The translations under genes were made by a program, and so were the position numbers. Positions 22,301 through 34,715 of a stretch of DNA of 64,000 nt are shown here, piece by piece. This DNA is from Allolobophora icterica. Taxonomy: Eukaryota; Annelida; Clitellata; Crassiclitellata; Lumbricidae. Position 1 is the first letter of the stretch, and each line of letters opens with the position of its first letter. The notes below the pieces were generated by a model. It saw only the letters and a program-made list of their open reading frames with translations. It made no database searches and had not been told where the DNA came from. Where the stretch lies: the NCBI GenBank assembly GCA_963556255.1, contig OY744614.1, positions 37,625,469 to 37,689,468 of the forward strand, read 5' to 3'.

Positions 22301-23554
22301 TGACACTGGAATATTTGAGTGCCTGGTCTTTGAACTGTCATTCCCAGATTAACGATGGGATGCGCTTTGCCCAATAGAAGTGCTGTATTATATTTTTGTG
22401 CTTTTTGCTGTCGTGACAGTATATGAGATTATAGCAGTTCCCTTAGAGAAGCTGAAAAATAGAAAGAATCTGAGATTTTATGCCATACAAATGTAGTAGT
22501 AGAATAATGTGAAATTTTGGTTTGGAATGGCTCTTGATGATTTTCCTTCTTTTTTTGGCAGATGCTGGTTGGAAGGACAACCTGGTTGGTCTTGCAGAAA
22601 CACTTCGGTTGAGTTACGGTGCTGGAATTGTGCTAAGGTTGGGAGGGATTGCACGCCTTGAAGTGAACTACTGCGTTCCTGTACGAACTCAAAAAGGAGA
22701 CAGGCAAGGAAGCAATGCCAGAAATAATCTTACTCGCTTAAATTATTTATTTGTGTACATCAAATGCATATGTATGTAAAGCTCACTGAGAAACTTTTAA
22801 CCCTTTGGACTCTGTTACCTCACAAGAACACAGTATTCATTCTTATTGCCCACAGGGAAATATGCATATAAATCCATGCACTCAGCAGAAAAATGGAAGT
22901 TTATGTGCAGTCAATTAGCAACAATTTTTAGTTTAATCTTGATCTTAATTTGTTTTCCTATTGTTGGTGTAATAACACGTCGTAACAGAAGGTACCTTTG
23001 TATTTTCAATGCCAGTATTTTATCTTGGAATGGTAGTTACTCTCAGACTTTGCATCCTCATCTAATCTAATCTAATGATTTTTGTAGCGCTGTTATCATT
23101 ATCTACAAAGCTTCAATCAATGGTTGCTTTAAGAGAAATCACGCTTAAATCCGTTAGAAAAGCCATTAGATAAGTCGAGCACACCAGAAGTCAACATATG
23201 AAGGATAAGCAAGCTGAAACAGGTGAGCTTTAGGATTAGTTCTGATGGACATTAGACAACTGACAGAATGCACACAAAAACTGGGCAGTGAATCACATGA
23301 CTTCAGACCAGCCACTGAGACCATCTCTGTTGTGATGTAAAGCGCAGTAAGAATCAGGATATCCATTTGTCGAATACAATATTTGATGACGTGAATGGTG
23401 ATTGCAGTTGGATCCGCTGCTTTGGCGGTAGTTAGTTGGCTGATTCAACTGCAGTGCTTTGTGAACCAAAAACTGTGATGTAACTAATGTTGACTGTTTT
23501 TCTTGTAGTGTCAATCATGGATTACAGTTTGGAGTTGGAGTTAAATTCCTCTGA
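15577..23554 (+). CDS. SAMM50: SAMM50: mitochondrial outer-membrane sorting and assembly machinery subunit
   Basis: Omp85/BamA-family barrel that folds beta-barrel proteins into the mitochondrial outer membrane and supports the MICOS bridge. Twelve coding exons: 15577-15678, 15993-16080, 17115-17221, 17674-17807, 18640-18727, 19053-19181, 19489-19560, 20438-20521, 21147-21288, 21701-21847, 22562-22703, 23509-23554; all phases agree. They give 426 residues; the vertebrate protein has about 469, so only the short acidic N-terminus (first exon) is unplaced. Exons 1-3 hold the POTRA domain ([11 protein letters not shown]); the rest is the 16-strand barrel, with the conserved [12 protein letters not shown] loop in exon 9, [11 protein letters not shown] in exon 10, [13 protein letters not shown] in exon 11, and a C-terminal beta signal (FGVGVKFL). 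Intron 11 begins with GC. Introns carry SINEs and microsatellites. Confidence 0.93.
16686..16911 (-). repeat. tRNA-SINE in SAMM50 intron 2
   Basis: Nearly the same sequence as 59485-59708, in reverse. On the minus strand it starts TGGGGCGTGGTGGCTCAGTG (A box), has GGTTCGAATCCCA (B box), and ends GAGGTGCTATAGAAATATCC plus an AT-rich tail. Confidence 0.8.
18195..18345 (+). repeat. tRNA-like SINE in SAMM50 intron 4
   Basis: An A-box-like GATTGGTTGAAGTGC and a B-box-like GGGTTCAATTCTCC lie 35 to 40 bases apart. The body does not match the other SINEs closely; the ends are uncertain. Confidence 0.4.
19235..19320. repeat. (ATG/GAT)n microsatellite in SAMM50 intron 6
   Basis: About 28 pure trinucleotide units between the exons ending at 19181 and starting at 19489. 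Confidence 0.95.
20175..20330. repeat. Minisatellite in SAMM50 intron 7
   Basis: A unit of about 50 bp containing AGTATAGTGTAAGTAATTTG and GGTAATGTAGGGTAGT is repeated three to four times with small changes. Confidence 0.75.
20760..20832 (-). repeat. ~70-bp palindromic foldback repeat, copy 1
   Basis: A diverged copy of the family best seen at 54460-54529, lying in SAMM50 intron 8, reading ATGATGAGCGTGTACTATAA and ending CGTCATAAAAGTGTTAA. Confidence 0.5.
21318..21537 (+). repeat. tRNA-SINE with ATC tail in SAMM50 intron 9
   Basis: Head GGGGCACGATGGTGTAGCGA (A box), then GGTTGCAGGTACGAATCTAC (B box), and an (ATC)n tail ending at about 21537. Similar short texts, TATTAGCATCTG, occur just before (21295) and after (21572) the insert and may be part of a duplication. 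Confidence 0.6.
22235..22307 (+). repeat. ~70-bp palindromic foldback repeat, copy 2
   Basis: Lies in SAMM50 intron 10: TTTTAACACTTAGTGACAA, then GCATTGGTTTCCCATTTAC, then CGTCATTAAAGTG. The ends pair with each other. Confidence 0.65.
22975..23045 (-). pseudogene. Tiny LINE fragment in SAMM50 intron 11
   Basis: The minus strand reads [14 protein letters not shown], resembling the start of the LINE tail at 50213-50630 (HDKILAFEMYCYRR). Too short to be sure. Confidence 0.3.
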
Positions 23555-25205
23555 GGAGTGGCTTTGGAAAGGCAATAGTTATTTTACAGTCTTGCTTGGG
23601 ATCAACGGCAGGCAGTTCAGACGATGAAAACTGTCATGATCTCGCTGTCTGAAGTTAGCTGAAAAAACGCTTCTCTCAATAAAAACTGCCATAAAATATA
23701 CAACTGTCGTAGGCAATAACTAGTCGATGTTAGAACATGCTGAATGAATCTAGAATTACTGTAAGCAGATTAGAATTGTTCTATGCAGAATAAACTATCG
23801 TGGATCAAAATAAGACTCTGTAAGAATGATCCATATGCAACTACAGGATTGTGCTGACTAAAGTAAAACCTTGATAAAGTGTGTACAAACAAGGATCTGT
23901 GCCAACTGCATACACACGGCGAGAGGTGTATCTAATGGGAGCCGAAACCTATGCACAGTTACACACTGTAACAAACAAATGTTGCTGTATTGTGCACTGG
24001 TTTTATAAACTAATACCTTATTCCATTGTTCTAATTGGTGTGTGTGTAATGAAGCTTCAATGCATGTTGGTTACAAGTCTTTTGTCTAACGCTACTTCCC
24101 ACCCACATTTAAGATCTTCGGATTATTTGGTTTCGAAGTTGATGTGGAACTACTCCACAAAGGCTACTGGACGTTTTGCAGAAAAAGAAGTCCATTTTTA
24201 TCTAGGATGTATTTCTGCTACAGACGTCTAGTACAGTATTCAAGATTTTTTAAAGATCTATTCTTGCTGACAGTTCTTTCCAGGTGCATTATACTATTGC
24301 ATTAAATTTTGATACTGTGATAATGACAGTCTTATATATCATGAATTGTGCTCTGTTTCTTGGTAACATGCACAAGCCCATTTCCCAAGAACTTTATTAA
24401 TAAAAAGTGTTGAACTTTCTCTATGTTTTCACTTGTCACCGATAATTTGCCGATGAAGTGCAGTTGTACAAGTCATGTTAACCATTAGTTGCCCTTGCTT
24501 CTGTAGCTAACATGTGAACATTTGTGACCGAAATACAATCCTGGATATCTGCAAATTGACTCTAAGGTTAAATTCATCAAAAACACAGTTAACAGTCATG
24601 TTAGAAGGGCCAATGAATCACAATTGTAAGACAGACAGAGGAAGATGGGGCAACATACCCAGTGTGGGAGCCACAGCACATCATCCAGGATATAGGTGAA
24701 GATCTGTTGATGGTAGACCATGTCAACTCTGAGAGATTTAAAGCTTTGCACGAACTACAAACTGATCAGAATTCCAAGGCTGGAACCTTAAATGTTAGCA
24801 TATACCAATTAACTTTGTTTCCTGCTGTCCTGAAAACTGTGTTGTTCGACCGTGGTTGGGTTGGGAGTGCTGAGTAGACAGTGGTGAAGGGGCGCGATAT
24901 GAAACTGCTTTAGTGATAATAATAATAATAAAATCAGGCGAATTCCACAAATTTTTACAATTCCACATTTGACACAATCAGGAAATAGAGCAGCATATTA
25001 CAAATACATCGCACTTTCCTTGGGTGCAGAAATGATTAACAGTCGATAAGCAGAAATTATTTATTAAATTTTTACTAAAACATACACGTTTTATTAGACT
25101 AGAAATGTAACGTGACCATACATCTTACTTACGTCAGTAACGTCACTAGGCCAAGAATAACTAAATACCAAATCGGACCTGTATGGATCATATAGTTACA
25201 GGCAT
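23555..25205. other. SAMM50 3' UTR and intergenic DNA
   Basis: Apart from the polyadenylation signals, nothing is recognisable on either strand. Confidence 0.4.
23678..23683 (+). terminator. Likely SAMM50 polyadenylation signal
   Basis: AATAAA 124 bases after the stop codon at 23552-23554. A second AATAAA lies near 24397. Confidence 0.45.
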
Positions 25206-25213
25206 ACTATAAG

Positions 25214-26315
25214 TAGGGTTACCATATTTCCGCAGAGGAAAAAGAGGACAAGAAATCTAAATCGTATCGTCGTATACGGTATACGCTACCTGGAGGTTAC
25301 GCCGCTATGATTTATTTTATTCTGTCTAAATTTGAACTGCAGAAAAGTAATGTAAATGGCTTAAGACTTTTAGTCAATGAGCAGTGAGCACGCACACAAA
25401 ACAGACTTACAGTAGGTGGCTTTTCTTGAGAAAAGAAAAAAGACTTCAAGGCTGGAAACATCTGCAGCAACCGCTGAATACCAGGAAATAGAGACAGCCA
25501 TCGAGTTTTGCTGCGATAAAGTAGCTTACGATACTCAACTGCAACAAATTCGCAGTAGGGCCTACTCCTTCAGGTGTTCAGTTTTAACCGTGTATATTGA
25601 GAAATACTTGTAAATTTTCAATGTAATTGACTCAATATGTGAAGATCAAGTGTGTCAACGCCATGGTGCAGGGCGTTATTCAAAACATGAGCTGGGCAAC
25701 CAATACCAACTAAAGCTCCACTGCTTTGCCTTTTCATCTTCTTTACATTAGCAAACACATTATTGCCATCTGCTCTACGTTGAACACGTCTGAAAATTAG
25801 TATTAGAATTGTCTCTGGCAAAGGCTATACACTTCTGAAATAAGTGATATGCCTGTCCAAGCTGTCCTTAATGCATCTAGAAATGGTGTCTGCAGTTTTA
25901 TCTGGAGTGCTGTGCACGTCAATGTGTTTAGACTGTAAACCACCATTCTTCCAATCAAAGTATTGAATTAGAATAGATAGGAAATAACTTCACAGACCCA
26001 TGATTGCTACCGTCTGTAGCAACACCACAGAAACGTAGGCCTACATGACTTATTGCTTCTACAACCATCTGAACGGAATACGGTGCTGGACTCAATGGCA
26101 TAGATCTAACAAATACAAGTTGGCGCGTTTCTGGTTATGTCGCTGTTTTAGGCTGCAAATAAGTCAGTAAGAAAGTATGGGTTCACCGTCCAAGGTTCCA
26201 TGTAAGAACTTGTAGAGTGGAAAACCCGGACAAATGCCCAACTTCTGGAAAACCGCCCGGACAGGGGCCTAAAAAGAGGACATGTCCGGGGAAACCCGGA
26301 CGTATGGTAACCCTA
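25214..26315 (-). mobile_element. hAT DNA transposon, 1.1 kb, deleted, with perfect 8-bp duplication
   Basis: The element begins TAGGGTTACCATA and ends with the complement TATGGTAACCCTA (26303-26315). AGAGGAC/GTCC-rich subterminal blocks lie inside both ends. The 8 bases ACTATAAG occur exactly on both sides (25206-25213 and 26316-26323). Inside is a broken hAT transposase on the minus strand. Length and broken frame show it cannot move by itself. Confidence 0.88.
25550..25821 (-). pseudogene. hAT transposase fragment
   Basis: The minus strand reads SSGALVGIGCPAHVLNNALHH followed, after a frame shift, by ITLKIYKYFSIYTVKTEHLKE. This is the conserved (G)CPAHxxxNA segment and downstream helix of hAT transposases. 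Stops and shifts interrupt it. Confidence 0.75.
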
Positions 26316-26320
26316 ACTAT

Positions 26321-26361
26321 AAGCAAAGATCTTAGAGTCGTAGACTCTAAGATCTTTGCTA
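26321..26361. repeat. Perfect 18-bp hairpin beside the hAT element
   Basis: AGCAAAGATCTTAGAGTC, a 3-base loop (GTA), then its exact complement. It belongs to the host target site, since the hAT duplication overlaps its left edge. Confidence 0.75.
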
Positions 26362-26429
26362 TAAGTAGTGTATGAATATGAAAGCACAGGCTGTTAATGC
26401 TGAAACCATGCAGTGTTAATCATTAATGA

Positions 26430-26515
26430 ATATTTTCAGAACGCTCTCGCGGACTCCCGCCATATCCTTCACGGACCCCTATTGGTCCGCGGACCACAGT
26501 TTGAAAAACTCTGGT
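26430..26515 (-). repeat. hAT-like transposon terminus remnant
   Basis: The minus strand starts CCAGAGTTTTTCAAACTGTGG then TCCGCGGACC, a form common to hAT ends. No partner end was found. Confidence 0.45.
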
Positions 26516-26615
26516 CTAAAAGCTGTGTTCGTCTGGCTCTCGGATGACCTGTGTAGCGTACTCCTCACTCTGTCTATACACGAAGCAAGGTGGAGATTGC
26601 GATCTCTGGGAAGGC

Positions 26616-26735
26616 TCAATAATAAAATATTGATTGGCATTGTCTAAAAAGTGGGGGTACGATACCCCAGTCGAAAAAGTGGGGTATGAGTACCCCTCTA
26701 ACCCCCTACAAATTTGTAGGGGGTTGATTAATAAT
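26616..26735 (+). repeat. Interspersed repeat, copy 2, ending in a perfect palindrome
   Basis: Matches 10427-10545. The copy closes with a perfect 26-bp palindrome at 26700-26725 (AACCCCCTACAAA and its complement). Confidence 0.6.
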
Positions 26736-27075
26736 TAATAGTTATAATTAACTAATGCAATTGCGCTCATGCTTTTTAACGTCATTTATGTTGAATCTGT
26801 AAATATGTAGTCTCAATGCAAAAGATGGCGGTCGAGCTAGTGCTACGAACGAGGTGTTGAGTTTTACAGGTCTGTTCACTTAGAAGGTTCGCTAATTAAA
26901 CTAAGTTAACTATCTTAGCGGTTTTCGATGCAAATAAGGGTTTTATGAACGTCGTGGTCTAGCTGAAAGCAATTTTTGTGTGTGGCAGTTGCATGATTCC
27001 TGAGACGTTGGATCTGTATGTAGTTTTGAGTTAAAGTCCATACATCTATACACACATACGGTACATACATATATA

Positions 27076-27594
27076 GGTAATACTGCAAACGGCGGTCCCA
27101 AATTATAAAATTAAATAAATCCTGGGTTTGAGCGATGAAAACATTTCGGCATGGCTTAAGTTTAACGCGCGCATGCAAATGTTACCAAAACACGCCTGGT
27201 GATACCTTGCAATACAGGGATTCTAACGCGCCTATTCCCGTAATCCGTAGTTCTTAGTAAAAGTCAACTAGAAGTTGGAAGATTGATGAAAATATAGCTC
27301 ACACTAGAAGTTGGATCATCGATGAAAATGTTACATAATCAAACTCAAACTAGAAGTTGGATTGCGATGAAAATATATCGTTTTAAGCGCCGATATCATT
27401 GCCGTGCACGAGCGATGAAAACGTTTCATAGTAAAACTTAAACTAGAAGTTGGAGGAGTGGTGAAAATCTAGCTCACACTAGAAGTTGGATCATCGATGA
27501 AAACATAACTGAAACTAGAAGTGGGATCAACGACGATTATTTTTTATGCGCTATACCGATTTTATAATTTGGGACCGCCGTTTGCAGTATTACC
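27076..27594. mobile_element. 519-bp MITE with perfect 35-bp ends and internal repeats
   Basis: The left end (27076-27110, GGTAATACTGCAAACGGCGG...) and right end (27560-27594) are exact reverse complements over 35 bases. CATATATA flanks both sides (27068-27075 and 27595-27602), an 8-bp duplication. Inside, ACTAGAAGTTGGA occurs six times (about 27269, 27305, 27350, 27441, 27479, 27513; the last with one change), mostly followed by GATGAAAA. It has no coding capacity. hAT and P elements both make 8-bp duplications, so the superfamily is open. Confidence 0.88.
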
Positions 27595-28443
27595 CATATA
27601 TACATACGTTTGTACCTACATACGCGCGTGCATAAACGTATACAAGTCAGCACTGAAATAAAATGTAATCATTTCTAATGCAATCCAACGTCTTTGGTGC
27701 TGGTATCAGATCTCATAAAGTATGATTCTTTGGCGAAAATAAGATCTTCCTCTGCTTATTCCCAGCTAGGCGCAGGGTAGATGACTGGCCGGTTCGACAG
27801 TCTGCTTTGTCCTCGTTGCATGGTGTGTTTGATGGATGTCCAAACATGGGTGTCTGTGGTATTTAATATGGTGATGGTGTGCTAGTTCCTCAGCCACTCT
27901 ATTGATCCGTATTGCTTATTTTACAGTGAACCCCATTAGTTTGCAAATAACCGCCATCGTGGAGGTTTCCATACTATAAGGACCCCTGGATGTGCTGCAT
28001 TTCAGTGCAGTTCTGCTGTTTCTATCTGATACACTAGGCATTATAAATGCCAAACTGCTTGGCAGGAGTTAGACTAGCTGAACTATATCCATTGGAGATA
28101 CAGATCTCAGATATTCTGCGTAATTTGAAACCCATCTATGGTTTCTCTAATTTTATCTGACAAGAAATACAAGGAACTACTAATGCAAAATTGCATGTAG
28201 TCTTTTCTTGTAAGCAGTTAACTGCTTCCAGAGTTTTCCGTTGCACAGTTGCATGCTTAACCTTGCCCACAGAATTACATATCCCCTTGTATTCCAAAGT
28301 GAGGGATAAATTTTCGTATTTTGCTTAAAGAATGCAGTGAAATGTGCACAATTTTCAGATTCTCAACTGAAGTTTGAACCCTCAGGGAATCTACCCACAC
28401 TCATTGGTTTCTTTGTTCATCGTGGAGCTTCTGAAAAGGAAAG
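27595..28443. other. Upstream region and 5' UTR of SLC37A4
   Basis: No repeat end or other gene seen. The first coding exon follows directly, with AAGATGGCGG as start context. Confidence 0.4.
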
Positions 28444-31400
28444 ATGGCGGCGGAAGTGACTCCAGTTAGCAATGGAGCGTACAATATTTGCAAATGGATG
28501 ACATTCTGGAGCATGTATGTTGGCTACACGTTAGCTGTCTTCAATCGCAAGTGCTTTTCCTTTGCTATGCCAGCCATCATGCAAAGTCTGCAACTAGACA
28601 AAGATCAACTTGGTACAGAACTTTCTGAACATTATTAAATAATGTAAAATCATTATTATCACCAAAACATTAAAAGTTCATGACGATTTCAGTTTATCTG
28701 GAGTCAGATTGAGCTGATGTGAAAATCCCGCTTATTTAAAACCTTGGATATAATATTGAACGGTTGACAAAGATTGATCGAACTTTGATATTTTGAAGTT
28801 TCACTGTAATTGTTTAGTTAGGTAGAATGATTAGTGATAAAGACAGTAATGAAACTAAGTAGGCAGTTTCAGTTTCGCTTTCAGTTGCTATGCATGGTAT
28901 ATGCAATGATAGTTTCAGCTTCAGTTTCATCTGCTACATAAAGCCTAATTGCTTATTCACTATTGATAATAATCAAAGGACTTGCAATGGTCAACCATTT
29001 TGCTCTCACCTTTGCCTAACCTGTTATAGATATTTTCTAGGAGATATTTCTATGTTTCTAGAACATCCATCCATGTCTCAGACACCGATTTTGCACATAG
29101 TGGATAAGTACCTGGAGTAAATAAACTGGGTAAGCGTTTGAAGTAAATAATTTGAAGGAAATGGGAAGAATTAAAGAAAATTAAATGGATTTAAATCTGT
29201 TGATGGTGTAGGTCTGATTTCGAGCAGCCAGAACCTTGCATACACGATAAGCAAATTCTGTGGGGGCGTCCTGTCCGACAGAGTCAGCGCAAAGATTCTC
29301 TTTACCGTCGGCCTCTTCTTCTCAGGCATTTTCACCATCTCTCTTACTGGTAGGATATTGAAGTCTGTGTATTTCCATTCATAAGGTTTAGATTATTTCT
29401 TTAAATATCGTCTTGCAGTCCTGAATAAATGTTTGACATAAAAGCTTAAGATAAACTGGTCAGCCTTAGGTTGACATATAAAGAGGAGTGTGTCATTAAT
29501 TAGTGTGTGGTTGATTGATTGATTGATTGATTGGTTTGATTGAATGATTAGTAGATGTACAATACAATGATTATCTGATTGATTGAGGACACCATGTCTG
29601 AATGCTAGTCAGGGTTGATTGATTAATTAATCACCTAAAAATTTAATCATCAACAAACTAGTCATCTGTTATTGCTCCCTATTAGCTGCAGGCGTGAAAT
29701 AAATTGCATACCTATGTGTTTATAATCACATAATTTATTAATCAACAAACTAGCATATCTGGTATTGCTCCGTATTAGTTGCAGGCCATGAAATAAATTG
29801 CATGTCTATGTATTCTGACCTCCTGTGTACCGTGTGTGGTATGAACTATGTGCACTTGCTCATCCAGAGTCAACATGACTCGGTCAACGAGCAATAGTGC
29901 AACCACAGTGCTGAAGTACTGTTGTAATCTACTAAATGAATCACAAAGCAGGAGTCTAAATTCAACCCAGAGAGCAGTAGCACACAGGTCATGTTTCCCA
30001 TTAGACGCCCTTGTTTTGAACGAGTGCACTGCTCCCTGCTGCTGAAGTTATATATATCACATCTGTATGTGCTCTAACTCCCTGTCCCTCTGGCCAAGTG
30101 CAAAGAATTACAGTATGGACTTTTATGCAGTCCTGTTTTAGGCACCAGTCTGCTTAGCATGAGATGGTGTTTTGGCCCCAAAAGCTATTAACTTAACATG
30201 ACGTATTGGTTAATGCACCATACAAGAAGTGCAGTTTAGTGTTAAGTATTGAGTTTGTCATCATTATCCTTTTTTATGTATGGCCTGGTTTACACGCTGT
30301 TTCATAAGGCTCGTCCCCGATGACTTCACGTTAGCAGGTCCACGTTGTACTTTGTTTTCATATTAGTTTTGAGTTGACCAGTGCAGTGGTGCCTGTGTTA
30401 TATTTTGCTGCTCTAAAGGTGCTATACAAAGAATGTGTACTTGAATATAGCTAAGGTGTGCATATATGTGTTGAAATGTAGATTAAATTGTCAATTAAGT
30501 GATGAGCTGAATAGCCAGTTGATCTAATTATTGGTCGTAGGCAGTCTTATTTTGCATCTTGTTATTCTTATGTTCAGAATTGTTTCTTAATGAATGATCG
30601 ACAGATTAATTATTGACTGATTGTTTTCTTATGTCAGCTTTTCAGACGGCAACTCCATTTGCGGTTTTCATGTTCCTCCAGGGATTGGTTCAGGGAGGCG
30701 GTTGGCCGGCCTGTGCCAAAATTCTTAAGCAGGTACGTGCATTTGTTGTGCTTTTCTCCAGGCAAAATTGTGGACATGAAGATATGGTAGGTACGAGATT
30801 ATTTTTGGAGTCTTTCTTAATCTTAATGAGTGATTTTAGAGTTGTGCTTATTAGGACTTTCTTCTAAAGTAGAATGTTGAATAGAGTAATCTGAACACTG
30901 AACAACTTTTAACGATGGTTACAGTAGTAAGAATTTCAATTTCATATTAATTTTGGACCGGGATCAGTGTTTTTAAGATAGCGATTTTGACATTGGAGAA
31001 TGCCTGGGATTGCTGAAGCTTGTTTGTGAATGCCGTGATGACCTAACTGAACCTGTTAAAGAGACAGATTTTAATTAAGGTCTAATAAGTTTGTCATCCT
31101 GTACTCTTAAAGGAATTGATCCAACGGAACTTTGTCCTAATACGCTAGAGGCTTCTAATAATACGCATCGTTATAATACGATTGCTGAGATAACATGGTC
31201 AGGAACATGTATCCCAAATATACTTGAGCTATAGAAAGTTATCTCATAACGTATGACCTCATTATAACTTGTGACCTCATTATAACTTATGACCTCATTA
31301 TAACTTACGACCTCATTATACCGTATGACCTTATTATACTGTGCTTCTGGATATGGCTTCCAAAGATAACATTATAAGAACTGTATGATTGAGACAAAAT

Positions 31401-34400
31401 TAAGAAAAGGATAGATACTGCGCTAAAAGATTTTGCTGGATTGTGAGTGTGATAACTGATAACGAAGAGTGAATGGTAAACATTGTGTACTATATAACAA
31501 ACGATGAATTGGTAAGTCTGTAAACGTAACACACGTTACTTGCAAAATAAAATACCAGAAGTAGCCTGGTAGATTCTGCAATTGTCCTTTCAACCAATTA
31601 GGGCATAAGTGCGTAAAACTACATAGCTGCACATGTGTATCATGTAGAAAAAAACATGCCCTGCTTATGTGAACGTTTTCGTAGGCATGCTGCATCCCAT
31701 TCATTTGTGGTGGATTTGTTTCGTAACTAATTTTTTTTTTGGAGTGCCTCCTTTTGGTGTTTACTAACACATTAGATGTGCTGAAGTTATTAAATGGGAC
31801 CGGCATAGACAGTATGAACGTAGGACATAGTGTTCTCTTGAACATGTCAGAGGTGCTGTTCTAAAACAGGAGGCATCAGTTTAGAGTCGGGTTAGTTTAA
31901 TCCATTTATTTATCACCAGGCGAAATTATGGAGTGTTGAGAATGATCATGCCAGTTAGATCATGCACATACATGTATGCGCACATACTCGTATGAATCAA
32001 TGCACTGATGAAACCCTGTCCACGGTTGGTAGTTGACACCAACTCCTTACAGTTGAGCGTTTAGCTGTGAGGGTATGTTGAAGAAGGGTATGTTGAAGAG
32101 AACTTGGCCGTAGTTAGCTGCTGGAACACAGCTGCAGACGAAAGATAGTTGACAGCTGACTGACAGGCTGTCAAGTTGATGATTGGCATGCAAATTCGGC
32201 TGAGGCTTGCTGACTGGGGAAACTTCATAGTCAATAATTAATGGATCCTAACCCTTGAATTGTCTGGCTTGCCCAAGCAGAGTCAGATAAATTATTTAAT
32301 AGGGTTAATGGGGCATTAGAGGAAGTACACTTGAAATGGCATATAAAGATGAACTACCATTAGAAACATTAAACTGTTTGCTTGACCAACCACTGAAATG
32401 GTTTTCCTAATAACAGGCAAAATTTGAATGTGCATTGAAAACTGTGGGTAAAAATAATGAAAAAACTGATTTTAACTGGTACTGATGAAATCTTATTGTT
32501 GAAAAGTTGCCAGTTTTAGGGAAGTGCAAGGAAAATGAAGGCACGTTTTATGGCACGTGACCCTGGTAGTGGTAACGTGTGGCAAAACTGTTGGCATTGT
32601 AGTGGTACAAGCAAGATGAGTTTGCTAGCGTGTGGAGTACCCTGTCTACCTCAATGAACATAGCTTGCTCTGTCGGTCCTCTTGTGACGCTATTTCTCCT
32701 TGAAAAAGCTCGATGGCAGGCATGCTTCATTTTATTTGGTAGGTCCTGAAAATATATTCATCTGTATTCCGTTTTTGAAGGGGTCGTTTAATAACTGAAC
32801 GTTTTGTTTTGCTTGAGATGACCTGTGGAAATGGACTTTCTTTCAGAATCTTCAGACTTTTCTATTGATTGAAATTAAGGAATTAGTCCCATGATTTAGC
32901 CGTCTTCGTATTTCACGGTGGTCTTTTACTGTGATTTTTTATGTTAGTTTTCATTGTTGTTAAGACACTGGCAAGGTTGATGTCTGCTTTGCTATTCCTC
33001 TTGATATTTCTCAACACTTGTTTTCAGCTTGTCTTAATTTGCACCTTTTCTGCAACAGTTTTGCGGGATTATATCCATGTACGTATTACTTTATACTATT
33101 TAGGGTGGTTGTTTCTTTTTCATCTGACTTACAAAGGAAAGAGATTAGGAGAAATCTTGAAATTATTACAAGTCTGCTACTGTTGTGAAGTTGGTGATAA
33201 TCAAACCTTGATCAGATTTTATTCTACGGCCAGTCCATTATTATAAAATTTTAGCTGAAACGAGCTTTGAGAAAATGTGTAAGTGGCAAAACTACTGGAT
33301 ACAAAATGCCTGACAAAGGATCTAGGATGGGGCAATGGATTGGTGAGAAACAGTTTTAACAGAGTGTTTCCTTGTTTAAGCAAAGGACTGGTTATAAACA
33401 AGACACTGGTGAATGTCAGAAGTGAAATTGATAGCTGTAGCATATGGTAAAAGTTGACACTGCAGTGATAAAAGTTTATGGTACATACTGTCAGACTGAA
33501 AGAACTGTGGTTGCTTGTGTTGGCCCTCTACTGACCCTAGTTCTTGTTGAAAAGGTCAACGGCAGGTATACTTCGTTGTATTCGGTAGGTTTGCAGAATT
33601 TCTTGAGGCTGTCACTGCACTGCAGGTTTCATGTACATCAAGTACTGCACTGGCATGCCGTGTTGGGTGTAAATGTTGTGGCCTTTTGTGGTTTTTTAAA
33701 TTTTACAGCTATGGTATTGCTGGTTTTGTTCATCTTTAATGAGCAGAATTGAATGATGGTTCTGTTGTAAACTTTTGTTCCTCGTTGTGTTTTGCAGTCG
33801 CACTTTGTAAACAATGATTTGCTTTTATTGCAGTGAAATTCAGGGACTGTCATATCCAACCTTTGTAGCGTTTACTTACGTTTGGGGCTTTATGGAACAA
33901 ATGTAAATGTTGTTCATTTTACACTGTGTATCCTATTGGCAGTTATCTTATTGTGTCTGTTTTGCATGATACTGTGAGTTCCTACTGAAATATGTGAATA
34001 TTTCTCTTTAGAAAAAAACTTGTATTGAAATTTTGGAATTGCCTCACTTGCTTAAATTTCCTTAAATAGAGTGCTAGTTGACCGGGATATTGTTCCACGC
34101 AAGTCTTCATTTGTCCACTGGGTTTTCAAGAAAGTCGCTCGTGATTTTAAGGTCTTGTAAGGTATGGCTCCCTAATGCTAATACTGATGCAACACTGAAT
34201 TTCTCATACATGTGCCATTTAGCAGTTACAGATCGCATGTGTTACAAGTATCTTTTGGGGCTGCCACTGAAACAAGTTGCATTGTAGAGCGTCCTAGAAG
34301 TAACTAAATATTTACCATTGTCTAAAATTTTCATTATTATAATTAAAGTTAGATACTGTTCTACTGTTGTGTATCTTCTTCAGGTCATGAGAAAGTTGAA

Positions 34401-34678
34401 GAAATCTAGGAGTTCTATGAGTATTGTTGCACTAGGGTTATAGACTTTCTGTCATGAAGTTTTGCAGTTTGGCTTTGAATTTCTGATGGGGAGGGGGGAT
34501 AGAGTAATGGTAACACTCATGGCCAGGAGAGCATAAGGTACGCGGATCGACTCCCGTAACCCCCCTCTAGGGCGGCGCCTTGCATGGCTACCAAACCGTA
34601 GGTTTAATTAAGATCTTGATTGTACTTTCATGTTTCAATGTAATCTTACTGCGTCTGTCAGTTTGAAATAATAAAGAA

Positions 34679-34715
<37 letters not shown>

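Noticed and set aside
27265..27525. CRISPR-like array from the repeated ACTAGAAGTTGGA box
   Set aside because: Repeats are only 13 bp, spacing is irregular, they lie inside a MITE, and the DNA is animal nuclear.
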